Program-made: the position numbers and the translations under genes
In this document: positions 7,731 to 17,528 of the stretch, piece after piece
Layout: every line of letters starts with the position of its first letter
Numbering within the stretch: position 1 is the first letter of the stretch
The notes under the pieces: model-generated
Told to the model about the DNA's origin: nothing
The model's input: only the letters and a program-made list of their open reading frames with translations
Database searches by the model: none
Source: RGIG8748 sp045606045
GTDB taxonomy: Bacteria; Bacillota; Clostridia; UMGS1810
DNA: 30,911 nt
Direction of reading: 5' to 3'
Assembly (NCBI GenBank): GCA_045606045.1
Contig: JAZURE010000056.1
Coordinates: 1-30,911 of the forward strand

Positions 7731-10700
7731 TTTTTTTTTTGAACTGGTTCCTTAAGATAAGGAGTCAATGCATTGTCCCAGATATATACTTTAATGTCGT
7801 TTGCTTCGTCAGCTATGAGTGTGTAACTTACTGTTTTGCCTGCAGTGTTTCCTGCACTAAGAGTAAAGGGTACTCTTTCTGCCTTTACAAAGGTCTCGCT
7901 GCCTGCTGCAAGCTCTGCCACATATACAGCACCGGAGAATCCGCCGTTTGCTATGTTTATTGCATCAAAGGTTACTGTTTTCTTGTCGATGTCTACTTCT
8001 ACATTTTCTATAGAAGCTTCGTTGCTAACCTCTACAGTAAAGCTCTTTGCAATGCTGTAATCCTCGGAATATGCCACGATTACATATGTGCCCAATTCTA
8101 CAGCCTCATCGAAGGAAACTGTAACAGAGGAACTGTCGCCATTGGCTGTGATGTTGATACCGTCTGCCAGAGCTGTCTTTGCAGAGTTGAGCGCTGCCCA
8201 GCTGAAGTTCTGACTGAGTGTACCTTCCATACCAATCTGGTTTACAACCGAAGCGTCTGCAGTTATACTTGCACCGCCTCGTACAAGCTGTGCGGAGGGA
8301 GTAACGGTTATATCGTGTACTGCCTCGGGTGCAAGGTAATAGGATGTATCGTCTATATCAATGGAGGCACCCGGATAGAAGGCAAATTCTGTCTTGCCAT
8401 TGTATAATGTGTGGGTGTTGCCTGTTCCAAGACCTATTCTTATGCTGTTATCTGCAATTTGTACATCGTCTGTAATAGTAAATGTCTTCTTAACTGTCTG
8501 CCACTCTGTAGAGGTAACCTGTTCTGCCCACACATAAGTTCCTGCCCAGTTGTTACCTATTGTGGTGTCGCTCACCATACCATATACAACATAGGGGGTT
8601 ACATCCTCGTTTACATTCTTTACATTGAACTTAAGTACATATGTAGTATTCTTGCTTAAGTATGCACCGCTTGAAGAACCACCATAGTTCCAGATAGTAC
8701 CATGCATGGGGCGTGCTCTGTTGGTGGGAACAGTATGAGTTCCTGTTGTAGCAGTTACTCTGTATTTATAGTTGGTTGTAGCATCGTTTTTACTGCTTAT
8801 GCCATAGGCACCCGCACCGGCACTTCCATCTATTGTACAATCTACATCTGTAGTAATACTGCCTGCCTCATGGTCTGTAGTATACTTATCTATATTTTCC
8901 ACAGTAAATTCAAGGCCTTTACGCAAGGTAGTAGTTTCGTTTACTGTGTAGGAAGCCACTGCCACATATGTACCTGCGGGAACGCCTTCTGCTACATTTA
9001 TGGTGTAAGCACCATCTGTACCCTTGGTGGTTGTGATGCCATTTACGGGTGCAGTGCGCCCCTCGTTGAGTACCACCACATCGATATTGCTCTGGTCAAG
9101 TGTGCCCTTGGTACCTCCGGCATTTACAACTGCTGCCTCAGCAGAGATGCTCTTTCCTGCAAATACCTTGGTTATGGATGCTGTATTTGTAACATCGCAT
9201 GCAGTTTCGGGGCCTACATAGATACTGTTTATATCTACCATTATAGCTGCGCCGGGGCGGAACTCATAAGCACTGTCACTGGTGTATTTTGCATTAGTAT
9301 TGCCAATTCCAAGACCCATTGCAAATTCTACATTTGCTGAACCGTTTGAAGGCAGAGTAAAGGTCTGTGTAACAGTCTGCCACTCTGTGGATGTAACATC
9401 CTGCGCATACACTGGGTTTCTGTACGAATCATTTTTTGCATTATCTATGAGACCATAAACAAGATTAGGAGCTTTGGATTGTGTAGAGTCTGAAACCTTC
9501 TTTACTTTAAAGCTGATAATCCATTTATCACCTGTCATAGAAGCATTATTCCAGTTTACAGTCCAGTACCAGCCTTCGCAAGGTCTTTGAATGCTGGATG
9601 GTGGAGTAGATTGTGTTGGCTTTGCAGTAAAGGTTACCATACCGTCGGATACAGAATTCTTTATGCCCCATGTATCAAAGTTTTTAGCCTTTCCGTTTTC
9701 AGTAATATAATCTGTGCCTGCAACGGCAGTTGTATCGTTGTAATCTACTGTTTCTACAGTAAGAGTTACAGGAGTCTGGATATATTTTTCGCCATCTGTA
9801 TATTTGGTTGAACGGGCTAGGATGGTATAATCTCCGTCTTCTACACCGTTTCCAACAGTTATTGTATAGTTACCGTCAGCGTCGGGGTCGGAAAATACTA
9901 TGCCTGTTTCAACATTTTTTTCAGAATCTACGGCGTATATAGCCATAGTCTGGTCTAAGTTACCTGTAATACCAAGCTGATTTATAACCTTGGCATTTGC
10001 ATTAACAACAGTGCCCGGAAGAACCTTGTCTGAGGAAATCTCATTTATAACATCATAAGCTCTCTCGCGTGCGAGGTATGTTTTGCTCCAGTCCATTGTT
10101 ACAGAAGCTCCGCTTCTGAATTCAAAATCAGTTTTTCCTGCATAGTCTGCATGAGTGTTACCAACACCAAGACCTATAAGCAGTCTTATATTTGTCGAAG
10201 AATTATCTGTTAATGTAAAAAGCTGTCCTACATCCTGATAGTCTGTAGAGGTGATTTCTTCGGTATATACCCACTGAGATGTCCAGGATTTGCCGGTTGC
10301 ACCCTTGTTTATCTCACTTGTAAAACCATAAACGAGATTGGGGTTCTTGCCTGCCGTGCTCTTTGCAGCTTGCTTTACCGCCAGTTTAATAACATAGGGA
10401 GTATCCTTTTCCAGGGACGAAATTGCTATGTCGGAATGATATACACCATATGTAGGACGGTTTACTGCATCGGGGACAGACCTTTGCGAATCTCCTGCAG
10501 TTATGGTCCAAAATGAACTGGTACCATTAGGTCTTGACGCAGTAAGACCGCCGGCACCAGTCCAACCGTTATCTGAACTTGGCAAGCTTGCGGTAATTGT
10601 GTTATCATTAAGATTTGGAGTATAATCCGAAATGTCATCTATGGTTTCAACATTTGCAGATACACCCATTGCCGGTACCATTACAATGCTCATAACCATG

Positions 10701-10738
10701 AGCACAGATAAAAATACCGATAAGATTTTTTTCAACAT
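7724..10738 (-). CDS. Secreted protein with three copies of a novel-looking beta module, fused (by frameshift) to SGNH hydrolase
   Basis: The 1004-residue frame starts with a signal peptide (MLKKILSVFLSVLMVMSIVM, cleavage near ANV at 28-30). It then has three tandem copies of a module at about 40-330, 335-616 and 618-905, and an Ig-like domain at 906-990 ending in KVYIWDNALTPYL. Each module has a lectin-like half with (N/T)P-x-(L/V)VYG, (I/V)TST(D/E)(Y/W)Q and (I/M)GLG-x-GNT motifs, then an Ig-like half with the VVNQLG-x-x-G-x-LDQ type motif. I do not recognise a named family; a carbohydrate-binding function is inferred from architecture. The frame ends with KKNR and a stop right after an A10 run, where the SGNH domain begins in the -1 frame. 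The N-terminal module is closely related to the one in the SLH protein at 17528-20224. RBS AAAGGAGAG, 15 bp after the beta-helix gene. Confidence 0.85.
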   Translation of the reverse strand: MLKKILSVFLSVLMVMSIVMVPAMGVSANVETIDDISDYTPNLNDNTITASLPSSDNGWTGAGGLTASRPNGTSSFWTITAGDSQRSVPDAVNRPTYGVYHSDIAISSLEKDTPYVIKLAVKQAAKSTAGKNPNLVYGFTSEINKGATGKSWTSQWVYTEEITSTDYQDVGQLFTLTDNSSTNIRLLIGLGVGNTHADYAGKTDFEFRSGASVTMDWSKTYLARERAYDVINEISSDKVLPGTVVNANAKVINQLGITGNLDQTMAIYAVDSEKNVETGIVFSDPDADGNYTITVGNGVEDGDYTILARSTKYTDGEKYIQTPVTLTVETVDYNDTTAVAGTDYITENGKAKNFDTWGIKNSVSDGMVTFTAKPTQSTPPSSIQRPCEGWYWTVNWNNASMTGDKWIISFKVKKVSDSTQSKAPNLVYGLIDNAKNDSYRNPVYAQDVTSTEWQTVTQTFTLPSNGSANVEFAMGLGIGNTNAKYTSDSAYEFRPGAAIMVDINSIYVGPETACDVTNTASITKVFAGKSISAEAAVVNAGGTKGTLDQSNIDVVVLNEGRTAPVNGITTTKGTDGAYTINVAEGVPAGTYVAVASYTVNETTTLRKGLEFTVENIDKYTTDHEAGSITTDVDCTIDGSAGAGAYGISSKNDATTNYKYRVTATTGTHTVPTNRARPMHGTIWNYGGSSSGAYLSKNTTYVLKFNVKNVNEDVTPYVVYGMVSDTTIGNNWAGTYVWAEQVTSTEWQTVKKTFTITDDVQIADNSIRIGLGTGNTHTLYNGKTEFAFYPGASIDIDDTSYYLAPEAVHDITVTPSAQLVRGGASITADASVVNQIGMEGTLSQNFSWAALNSAKTALADGINITANGDSSSVTVSFDEAVELGTYVIVAYSEDYSIAKSFTVEVSNEASIENVEVDIDKKTVTFDAINIANGGFSGAVYVAELAAGSETFVKAERVPFTLSAGNTAGKTVSYTLIADEANDIKVYIWDNALTPYLKEPVQKKNR
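7731..7740 (-). other. A10 homopolymer frameshift site
   Basis: Ten consecutive A on the coding (minus) strand separate the module frame from the SGNH frame. The upstream frame reads CAA AAA AAA AAC AGA TAA. With 11 A it would read on as K-Q-I-I-L-I-G-D-S-I-T. The A_AAA_AAA heptamer is also a classical -1 slippery sequence, and a run this long can cause RNA polymerase slippage. Possible explanations are an assembly or sequencing indel, a true inactivating mutation, phase variation, or programmed slippage. The sequence alone cannot separate them. Confidence 0.85.
8024..10621 (-). repeat. Three tandem copies of a module of about 290 codons
   Basis: Protein-level tandem repeat inside the module-SGNH gene. 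Copies are at approximately 9749-10621, 8891-9736 and 8024-8887. Aligned anchors are NPNLVYGF / APNLVYGL / TPYVVYGM, then EITSTDYQ / DVTSTEWQ / QVTSTEWQ, then IGLGVGNTHADY / MGLGIGNTNAKY / IGLGTGNTHTLY, and VINQLGITGNLDQ / VVNAGGTKGTLDQ / VVNQIGMEGTLSQ. The copies have diverged, so the array is not a recent simple duplication. Confidence 0.85.
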
Positions 10739-10753
10739 TGTTAATTCTCTCCT

Positions 10754-13700
10754 TTAATTAAATTTTAAATCTCTATAGAACACATCCTGTGTTGTACTGA
10801 ATTGAGACAGCTTTTCCAGCATTGCAGCTGAGTCTTTAAGCTGCTGTGCCTGATTTGCCGAGTTTACAGAGCCTGTATCTGTAAGAAGAATTACATCGTT
10901 GAATATATCCACCATAAGCTGAAGTCCGAGGGCATCTGCAATATCCTGAAGCGATACCATGAGATGTCCGTTCTTCATATATGGTGTTACTTTTGTGTTT
11001 CCTGACGCACCATTTACTGTGTAGGCGGTGCTTCCGTTTTTAAAGCCAAGTGTAGTGCCACGGATATTAAGAGTTGCACTCTCGCCCGATACACTATCCC
11101 CTGAATTAAAGAGTCTTGCCACAAGTGATGCAGGTACCATGGGAGAATTATCCTTCATCTCAGTGGGTGCGTAGGATATATCATACACACCATCCTCGGT
11201 GATAGCCTTCTTTGTGCCTGCCTTAAAGAGCCTTACTCCCGAAATACCGTCAAGGGCATTTTTTACATTCAAGGCAGCCGCCCTGGCGTTGTTGTATTCC
11301 ATATTAACAGTAAGCTGATTGAAGCTTTCTGCACTCGGAATTTCCTCCGACTTTTCAAAAAGTCCGATAGCGCCGGCTGTTCTGATTGAAGTTGTAAATG
11401 AAAGTGCTCCTGTGGTCTGTGCCATCTGGCTTATATCTGCGTAACTGAACCAAACCTCGCCGTCTACTACCATTATTATATTACAACCGATGCTTGTGTT
11501 TATAACACCAAAACGAATGGAGTGTTTCTTGCGGTCAAGAAGTGTTACACCTTCTTTTATATCTATTATCTTCGGTCCGCTTCCGTCATTTCGCTGAAGC
11601 TCTACAAGGTCGGGCTTTACTATTACATAGTAGCCGTTGTTATTCTTCTGATACTGAAGGTCTGCGGTGGACTTACTTATACCAAAGGATATCCAGTCGC
11701 CTTTTTCGTTTGGTGTAAATGTAGCATCAAAGCAGTAGATGGAAGAGCCTGCAAAGGGTGCAGTGACACCTATACCTGTTGTAAGAGCATTCGTGCTGTC
11801 ATGCCTTTCATTTACAGGGCACTCTGCATATACCGTTCCGTTTTCTATAACGGGATTATTTGACCACAAGCCAGGAAGCATATACTGCGAAAGGTCAACA
11901 TAGCCCTTATTAACAAGATCTTTGTTGCCGTAATAATTCCTTATGTAGTTAAGGCGGGCATCTAATGCTCTCTGAGTGTATCTTCCGAGCGGAAGAGTGA
12001 TAAGTGTCTTTGTAACCTCTATATAATTTCTGAGCTTATCTGCTGAACCGACCTTGAATGTACCCGAGGTTGTGCCCTCTATATTATTTGCTATTTCGCT
12101 TTCGGCAACCATAAGGGCATCATCAAACGAGCGCAGGTCAAGCTCGTCAAAAAGCTTGGTTGTAAATGAGAATACAGCTCCGTCATGCTCCCATGATGTC
12201 TTTGACTGACGGGAGGTATTTACTGCAGTTACTTTCCAGAAATAAGTCTCACTTCTTTCGAGAGTACCGATATCTGCATAGGCGTATCTTACAGTATCTT
12301 CATATACAACATTTGTAAACTCTCTGTCCTTTGCTACTACAACCTTGTATTCGTTTGCACCAAAGGGTTCCTGCCACCTTAGCTGAATATCATCCGCTGA
12401 GATAAGCGAGCCTGACTTTGGTGAAAGAAGTCTGAAAGCAGATGTTGTATCATCAAATTTAAGAGGGTTTTTCATACCTATGAGGTTGATGTCGAAGGTG
12501 TCATCCAGAACTCCTGGTGCCATAGCTTTAAGTGCTGAACCGGACTTAACTCGGTAGTCGAGGTTTTCGGGGTCCACAAAGTCCGTTGTTTCGCTCACAA
12601 GCGGATTGTCCTTGAAGGTAGCGTACTTTCTGTCCTGAGTACCGACATTTTCTGTAGATTCACCTACTATAAGGTTACCTTCAATGAAGTTTTTCATCTT
12701 GGGATTGCGGTGGGTGTCTGCCCACTCCTTAAGACCCGGATAATGCTCAAAGAAAAGCTCCTTATTTACTATCTGGTCTATTGTCTCCTGAACTGTACCG
12801 TAGAAGGTCTTGTCGGGATAGTCACCCTCGTTTATAGGGTTGTCGTGGAATGCCCAACGGCTCGGACAATCTACTATGGTATTGTTCTTAAACTCTATTT
12901 CACCTGCGTGATTGGAGTTGTATGCTCTCTTGGCATCTACTATGATGTTCTCGTAGATAAAGTTACCCGTCTGACCGTCATCCTGATAGATGGCGATGTT
13001 ACCCGAGGTAATATGCGGGTCTGCAGGCCAGATACTGTGCAGGAAATTCTGACGAATGTGGGTTCCTCTGTACAGATGCGTTCTGCCCTGATAGATAGCC
13101 GCCGCGTCACCAACCTCACGGATACAGTCGTAGAGTTCGTTTCTCTCTACTATGGTGTCGTTTCCGAGTATGTATATACCTTGCTGACGGGTGTTGGAAA
13201 ACACATTATTTCGTATGGTATTGCCACAGCCCATAACATGAATGGCATTGGTCTGCCAGTATCTTAGATTAGCTCGGCTTATATAGCAATCCTCCACCAC
13301 ATTGTTTGAAGGTGTGAGGGTATCTATATTACCACCCTGAAGTATAATAGCACTTATGCCTATATGGTCAAATACACAGCCCTTTATATCAACATCATAA
13401 GAACCATCTACCTTAACCAGAGATGCAGCATAGCCTGAAGCCAGACCATCGTAGGTCTTAACCTTCTGACTTCCGCCAATACTAAGTGCCGTACCGTTTA
13501 TGTTCTTGAAGGTGCAGTTTATAAAGTCTACATTTCGGATATCAGAGGTAGTTACCGCACCGTGTCTTGTCTCACCGAAGGTAATGCCTTGGAACACAAT
13601 ATTCTGCGCATTAATTACACTTAAAAGCCTTGGTTTAACTACGCCAAGGGTTACTCTGGCATCCTTTAATGTATAGGGCGGATAAAGATAGAGCATCATT

Positions 13701-14584
13701 TCATCTCTGTCTATGTAGAATTCGCCCGGCACATCAAGCTCCTCCAGAAGATTAAATGCCTTCCACCTCTTAGAATAAGGATTGGTAAAGGTAAGAGGTG
13801 AATTGGAGGTAAGAGTAATTGTCTTTGCCACAGGGTCAAGTGCTGTGGGGGTGGTTGTAGTACATACATAATCGTAGTTGGGGTATGCACTTACCCACCA
13901 ATACTTAGCATTTACCCAACGGGACGGATTTTCCTCTCTGTACTTAATACAATAGTTATTTACACTCTTCTCCCATGTGGTATAGTTACCTCTGCCGTTT
14001 GGCCACTGAGCTAAGTCCTGCTCGTAGCCGTCTATGTATATTGAGTTGTAGTTATCACCATTTACAAGCGAATACTCAAAATATGTCATTGAGGTATCGC
14101 ATATATCGCTTTTGGTAAAGCCCTGTGCTGCAAGGTCTACCCGAATCAGCTTACCTATAGCATCTTCGTGCATTCTTAAAAGAGTGGCACTGTCTGTAAC
14201 CTTTTCTGCCTTGGTAACATCTACTATAGCAGAACCCAAAAGACGAGGTGTCTCACCCTCGTATGCACGGTAAACTATGGGGTTTTCTGCCGTGCCCGAG
14301 TCTGCCGCAGTAAGTGCTACATTGTCCGTACGGTAGTAGTCTCCGCCTCGCAGTATAACCTCGTTTATGGGGTTATCTGTAGATTTGGAGGCTCTTACAG
14401 TCTCCACCGCAGCCTTTAATGTGGCAAGGGGCTTATCTATGGTACCGGGGTTAGTGTCGTTACCATAGGGTGCTACATATATTGCATTGCCTGCACTTGC
14501 CGTATCGGTTACGGCAAATGCAGTAAGCATCGGGGTAAACATCATAGTAAGGATAAGCAGCAGGGATATATGTCTTTTTGTCAT
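10754..14584 (-). CDS. Secreted right-handed parallel beta-helix protein with FN3-like, LamG-like and copper-amine-oxidase-N-like domains
   Basis: 1276 residues. I chose the ATG at 14584 because AAGGAAAGGAGC lies about 6 nt upstream and the protein then starts with a clean signal peptide (TKRHISLLLILTMMF, cleavage near AFA, residue 24). The frame is open 13 codons further up but would overlap the preceding gene. Residues 33-115 hold the IYVAPYGNDTNPGT start common in beta-helix glycan-active enzymes. The helix core is at about 325-580, with GDAAAIYQG (492-500) and IAIYQDDGQTGN (530-541); Asp493 and Asp535/536 are conserved with the paralogue. An FN3-like domain is at 715-811, a concanavalin/LamG-like domain at about 895-1080 and a copper-amine-oxidase-N-like domain at about 1110-1238. 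The core resembles GH141-type or other pectin-active beta-helix proteins. Reaction not determinable; extracellular action is clear. Confidence 0.82.
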   Translation of the reverse strand: MTKRHISLLLILTMMFTPMLTAFAVTDTASAGNAIYVAPYGNDTNPGTIDKPLATLKAAVETVRASKSTDNPINEVILRGGDYYRTDNVALTAADSGTAENPIVYRAYEGETPRLLGSAIVDVTKAEKVTDSATLLRMHEDAIGKLIRVDLAAQGFTKSDICDTSMTYFEYSLVNGDNYNSIYIDGYEQDLAQWPNGRGNYTTWEKSVNNYCIKYREENPSRWVNAKYWWVSAYPNYDYVCTTTTPTALDPVAKTITLTSNSPLTFTNPYSKRWKAFNLLEELDVPGEFYIDRDEMMLYLYPPYTLKDARVTLGVVKPRLLSVINAQNIVFQGITFGETRHGAVTTSDIRNVDFINCTFKNINGTALSIGGSQKVKTYDGLASGYAASLVKVDGSYDVDIKGCVFDHIGISAIILQGGNIDTLTPSNNVVEDCYISRANLRYWQTNAIHVMGCGNTIRNNVFSNTRQQGIYILGNDTIVERNELYDCIREVGDAAAIYQGRTHLYRGTHIRQNFLHSIWPADPHITSGNIAIYQDDGQTGNFIYENIIVDAKRAYNSNHAGEIEFKNNTIVDCPSRWAFHDNPINEGDYPDKTFYGTVQETIDQIVNKELFFEHYPGLKEWADTHRNPKMKNFIEGNLIVGESTENVGTQDRKYATFKDNPLVSETTDFVDPENLDYRVKSGSALKAMAPGVLDDTFDINLIGMKNPLKFDDTTSAFRLLSPKSGSLISADDIQLRWQEPFGANEYKVVVAKDREFTNVVYEDTVRYAYADIGTLERSETYFWKVTAVNTSRQSKTSWEHDGAVFSFTTKLFDELDLRSFDDALMVAESEIANNIEGTTSGTFKVGSADKLRNYIEVTKTLITLPLGRYTQRALDARLNYIRNYYGNKDLVNKGYVDLSQYMLPGLWSNNPVIENGTVYAECPVNERHDSTNALTTGIGVTAPFAGSSIYCFDATFTPNEKGDWISFGISKSTADLQYQKNNNGYYVIVKPDLVELQRNDGSGPKIIDIKEGVTLLDRKKHSIRFGVINTSIGCNIIMVVDGEVWFSYADISQMAQTTGALSFTTSIRTAGAIGLFEKSEEIPSAESFNQLTVNMEYNNARAAALNVKNALDGISGVRLFKAGTKKAITEDGVYDISYAPTEMKDNSPMVPASLVARLFNSGDSVSGESATLNIRGTTLGFKNGSTAYTVNGASGNTKVTPYMKNGHLMVSLQDIADALGLQLMVDIFNDVILLTDTGSVNSANQAQQLKDSAAMLEKLSQFSTTQDVFYRDLKFN

Positions 14585-14600
14585 ATAAAAGCTCCTTTCC

Positions 14601-17528
14601 TTATTCTGTAACCTTATAAACAACTGTTCCTATAGTTTCTCCGCCGTAGAGAACACCGGCTACTCTTTCGTACTTTGAATTAACACCTGTATCTTCATAT
14701 GTAACGATATCGTTTATTGTTCCCTGACGGACAACTGTTTTTCTTCCTTGATTTTCTACCACTATCACGGCTCTTGTACCAGCCTTGAAAGCCATAAGCT
14801 TTGAAGGGTCAAGAAGGTTTGCGGAATTCTGCTCCATATCTTCGGGGAGATATTTGGTAGATACCATGCGGATATATGTACCCGTTACATAAAGAGGATA
14901 GCCTAAAGACATGGTGATTTCGCCATCAAAGGGAATAGACGCCGAGGGAGTTCTTCTGACGAGGCAAAGGTTCTGGCTTTCGTCATAGTTTACATATATG
15001 GAACGCAGAACACCATCGGAGGTCTTGGAAAATCTAAGTATATCGCCTGCTCCCAAATCCTCTACCTTTGCGGGACCGTCTGTCTTGATATCATAATTAT
15101 CCGGGTCGATAATACCCAACACATATTCATTTCCCTGAGGTACCCACTGGGCAAAATAGGTGTTTTCATCTACCGTGTAGCTTACCTTTTTGCAAGAGGA
15201 GGAAGTAAGCGTTACTTCCCAGCCTGTAAGCTGTGTTACGGAATCTCCGTCACTATCCAGCCCGTTTGCAAGCTTTTCCACTACAAAGAAGCTTGTTGTG
15301 GTAACCTTTTCTGCGCCCTGTGCTGCCGAAGCATATACAAGAAGGTCGGGCGCCATTGCCTTGGAGTTTCTCGAATAACCGTGGATAAGGAATTTTTCGT
15401 CTGTGCTTCCAAAGGGTGCGCTGCCCGAGGAAACCATGAAGTTTTTCTCGTCGCTGTACTGTGTAACATAGCTTGGCACCTTCATGGTTTTTGTAAGCGC
15501 CTTATCCCAGAACATAACTCTTCCGAAGGCATAGCCGTTTACAGCCCACTTCATACCATAGGTTGATTTATTGTCTGCATATTCTGTACTGTCTTCTTTC
15601 TCACCTTCGTAGAGCGAAAGTCTTGCTCCGTCAGGAGAAATGTGATACCAGCCTCTGTTGTACGGGTCGTCTGCGCCGAATTCAAGAGGAAGAGTGATGG
15701 ATTTAATAACCTTCGTCTTTGTGTCTGCACTATAGAGCACCGCTTTCTGTGCTTTAAATGCTTTTTCAATTTCGTCAATTACATCCTTTGTCTTACGGGT
15801 ATCGCCGTTGAAAATTATGCGCTCGTCAAAGTCATATATTGCCATTAGACCTTCCTCGGTATAAAGGCGGATTTTGCGGTCTGTATCAAATGCTGTTTCA
15901 AAGTTTTCCACACCTGTGATAAAGCCTGCCTTTTCGCCCGAGGTATCCTCTCCTGCAAGCTCGATGTACACAAGGCGTCCCTTGTGGTCGAGATACAGAT
16001 TGTGTGCTTTGCCAATCTTAACTACGGGATTTTTGATAAGCTTATCCTTAGAGGAAAGAGCGTACTCATTCTCACCGTTTGTATATAAAATATCTGAGGC
16101 ACCCTCTGATACAGTATCCACTACAAAGCCTGAAACCGCAGAGGCGGAAACTACAGCCTCCACATAGTTGCCATCGGGGCTTACCATAGCACTTATCACA
16201 TTGCCCTTTGCAATCTGAGCAGCATCCATAATCTCGCCGTAGGCATTTTTAATAGTTACTGTTACATCATCGGGGTCAAGGTTTAAGTACTTAACCGCGT
16301 CCATATCCTTGTAGAGTGTTTCGGAATACACATACATATCCGATGCTCTTACCTTGGATACCATACCCACATCATAATCGCGGATAACTGCAAGGTCATA
16401 TGTATTTCCCGTAGTGGCAATAAGGGTTATATCGCCAAAGGGAAATGAGAATATACTGTCCTTCCATGAGGAAATTGCCTTACCGTTGTATACAACCTTT
16501 AATTTGCTTTTGGAAACAGTATTTGCAGTCTTTATATTACCTCTTTCGTCGGCATAGGTAATCTTTTCGCTTGCAAAGGATATGAAATCCTGTGCATCAA
16601 AGGTGACTGTCTTATCGTCCATAGTCTGAATATGTCTTAAGGTGTATTTGTTTTTGTCTTTATTATAATGACAGTAAGCGCTTACCTCTCTGCCAATTAA
16701 AGAACGGATATCGGTACAGCTTCCTACCTCTACAGTAACACCGTCTATAACTGCTTTGCTTTCACCGACCTTGGAAGCACCGTATACGGTGGTAATACCT
16801 GTATCGGATACTGTTCCCTCCATTCTTACAAAACCAAGTCCTGCGGTGAGAAAGCTGTCCTTACCTCTGGTAAGATACACATCGCCGTCGCCATCGATAT
16901 AGTCGAGGTCAAAGAGCTTTACATCCAGAGCATTGTAGAAAATATAAAGACATTCCTGCATGGTTATAAAGTCGTTTGTACCTGCGTCTATACCCGAAAG
17001 AAGCTTAATCCTGTTTGCAGTATAGATGTAGCCGTTTGGGAAACCGCCGTTGTCTCTTGCCATAAAGTCATAGCCGAGAATATTTATCATAACCTTGGCT
17101 GCAGCGGCTACTGTTATATTGTAACCGGGTCCAAAGTTGTTTTCGGTCATGCCGTTTACAAAGCCGTTTTCTACCATGTACTTTATTGCATCGTACTGGG
17201 GAACGGCAATATCTACATCGTCGAAAATCTTGGTATCGCCAAGCACAACAACCTCATCCTTTGTGTCCTCGCCGAAGTTATCCTCCAGCCATGCATCCTT
17301 TTCCTCACTGTCATCGCCTGCAGTAAGAAGATTGTATACAAGCTGGCAGAATTCTGCTCTGGTAAGGTATGCATTGGGGTTGTAGCTTGCCTTGTCTGTA
17401 ATGCCGAGATTAAATGCGAAATTCTCCGCATCATCATACTCTATGGAGTTTGTATCGGCAGTAACAGTCATGGAAAACATGCTTATAAGCATTATAAGTG
17501 ATAAAGCTATCGATATAATCCTTTTCAT
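14601..17528 (-). CDS. SLH-domain wall-associated protein with large unassigned beta-rich body
   Basis: This 975-residue protein begins with a signal peptide (MKRIISIALSLIMLISMFSM, cleavage near TAD, about residue 24). Three SLH-like repeats follow (about 28-75, 103-155, 165-205), recognisable from AYLTRAEFCQLVYNLL and YDAIKYMVENGFVNGMTEN. SLH triads bind pyruvylated secondary cell-wall polymers, so the protein is probably surface anchored by its N-terminus. Residues about 225-975 contain no catalytic motif that I recognise; they look beta-rich, with short repeating GxVxxV-type strands. Its ATG overlaps the stop of the previous gene (TAATG), so the two SLH proteins are probably translationally coupled and made together. 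Role unknown; scaffold or glycan-binding are guesses from context. Confidence 0.82.
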   Translation of the reverse strand: MKRIISIALSLIMLISMFSMTVTADTNSIEYDDAENFAFNLGITDKASYNPNAYLTRAEFCQLVYNLLTAGDDSEEKDAWLEDNFGEDTKDEVVVLGDTKIFDDVDIAVPQYDAIKYMVENGFVNGMTENNFGPGYNITVAAAAKVMINILGYDFMARDNGGFPNGYIYTANRIKLLSGIDAGTNDFITMQECLYIFYNALDVKLFDLDYIDGDGDVYLTRGKDSFLTAGLGFVRMEGTVSDTGITTVYGASKVGESKAVIDGVTVEVGSCTDIRSLIGREVSAYCHYNKDKNKYTLRHIQTMDDKTVTFDAQDFISFASEKITYADERGNIKTANTVSKSKLKVVYNGKAISSWKDSIFSFPFGDITLIATTGNTYDLAVIRDYDVGMVSKVRASDMYVYSETLYKDMDAVKYLNLDPDDVTVTIKNAYGEIMDAAQIAKGNVISAMVSPDGNYVEAVVSASAVSGFVVDTVSEGASDILYTNGENEYALSSKDKLIKNPVVKIGKAHNLYLDHKGRLVYIELAGEDTSGEKAGFITGVENFETAFDTDRKIRLYTEEGLMAIYDFDERIIFNGDTRKTKDVIDEIEKAFKAQKAVLYSADTKTKVIKSITLPLEFGADDPYNRGWYHISPDGARLSLYEGEKEDSTEYADNKSTYGMKWAVNGYAFGRVMFWDKALTKTMKVPSYVTQYSDEKNFMVSSGSAPFGSTDEKFLIHGYSRNSKAMAPDLLVYASAAQGAEKVTTTSFFVVEKLANGLDSDGDSVTQLTGWEVTLTSSSCKKVSYTVDENTYFAQWVPQGNEYVLGIIDPDNYDIKTDGPAKVEDLGAGDILRFSKTSDGVLRSIYVNYDESQNLCLVRRTPSASIPFDGEITMSLGYPLYVTGTYIRMVSTKYLPEDMEQNSANLLDPSKLMAFKAGTRAVIVVENQGRKTVVRQGTINDIVTYEDTGVNSKYERVAGVLYGGETIGTVVYKVTE

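Noticed and set aside
7739..9340. Long plus-strand frames (222 and 212 codons) opposite the module repeats
   Set aside because: They are Cys/Tyr/Ile-rich translations without RBS, created by the codon bias of the beta-module gene on the minus strand.
8024..10621. CRISPR-like or satellite DNA repeat
   Set aside because: The periodicity is at protein level with diverged copies of nearly 900 bp; there are no short direct repeats with spacers anywhere in the window.
14585..14623. Upstream start of the long beta-helix gene at 14623
   Set aside because: It overlaps the preceding gene, has no RBS and places a charged stretch before the signal peptide; the ATG at 14584 has a good RBS.
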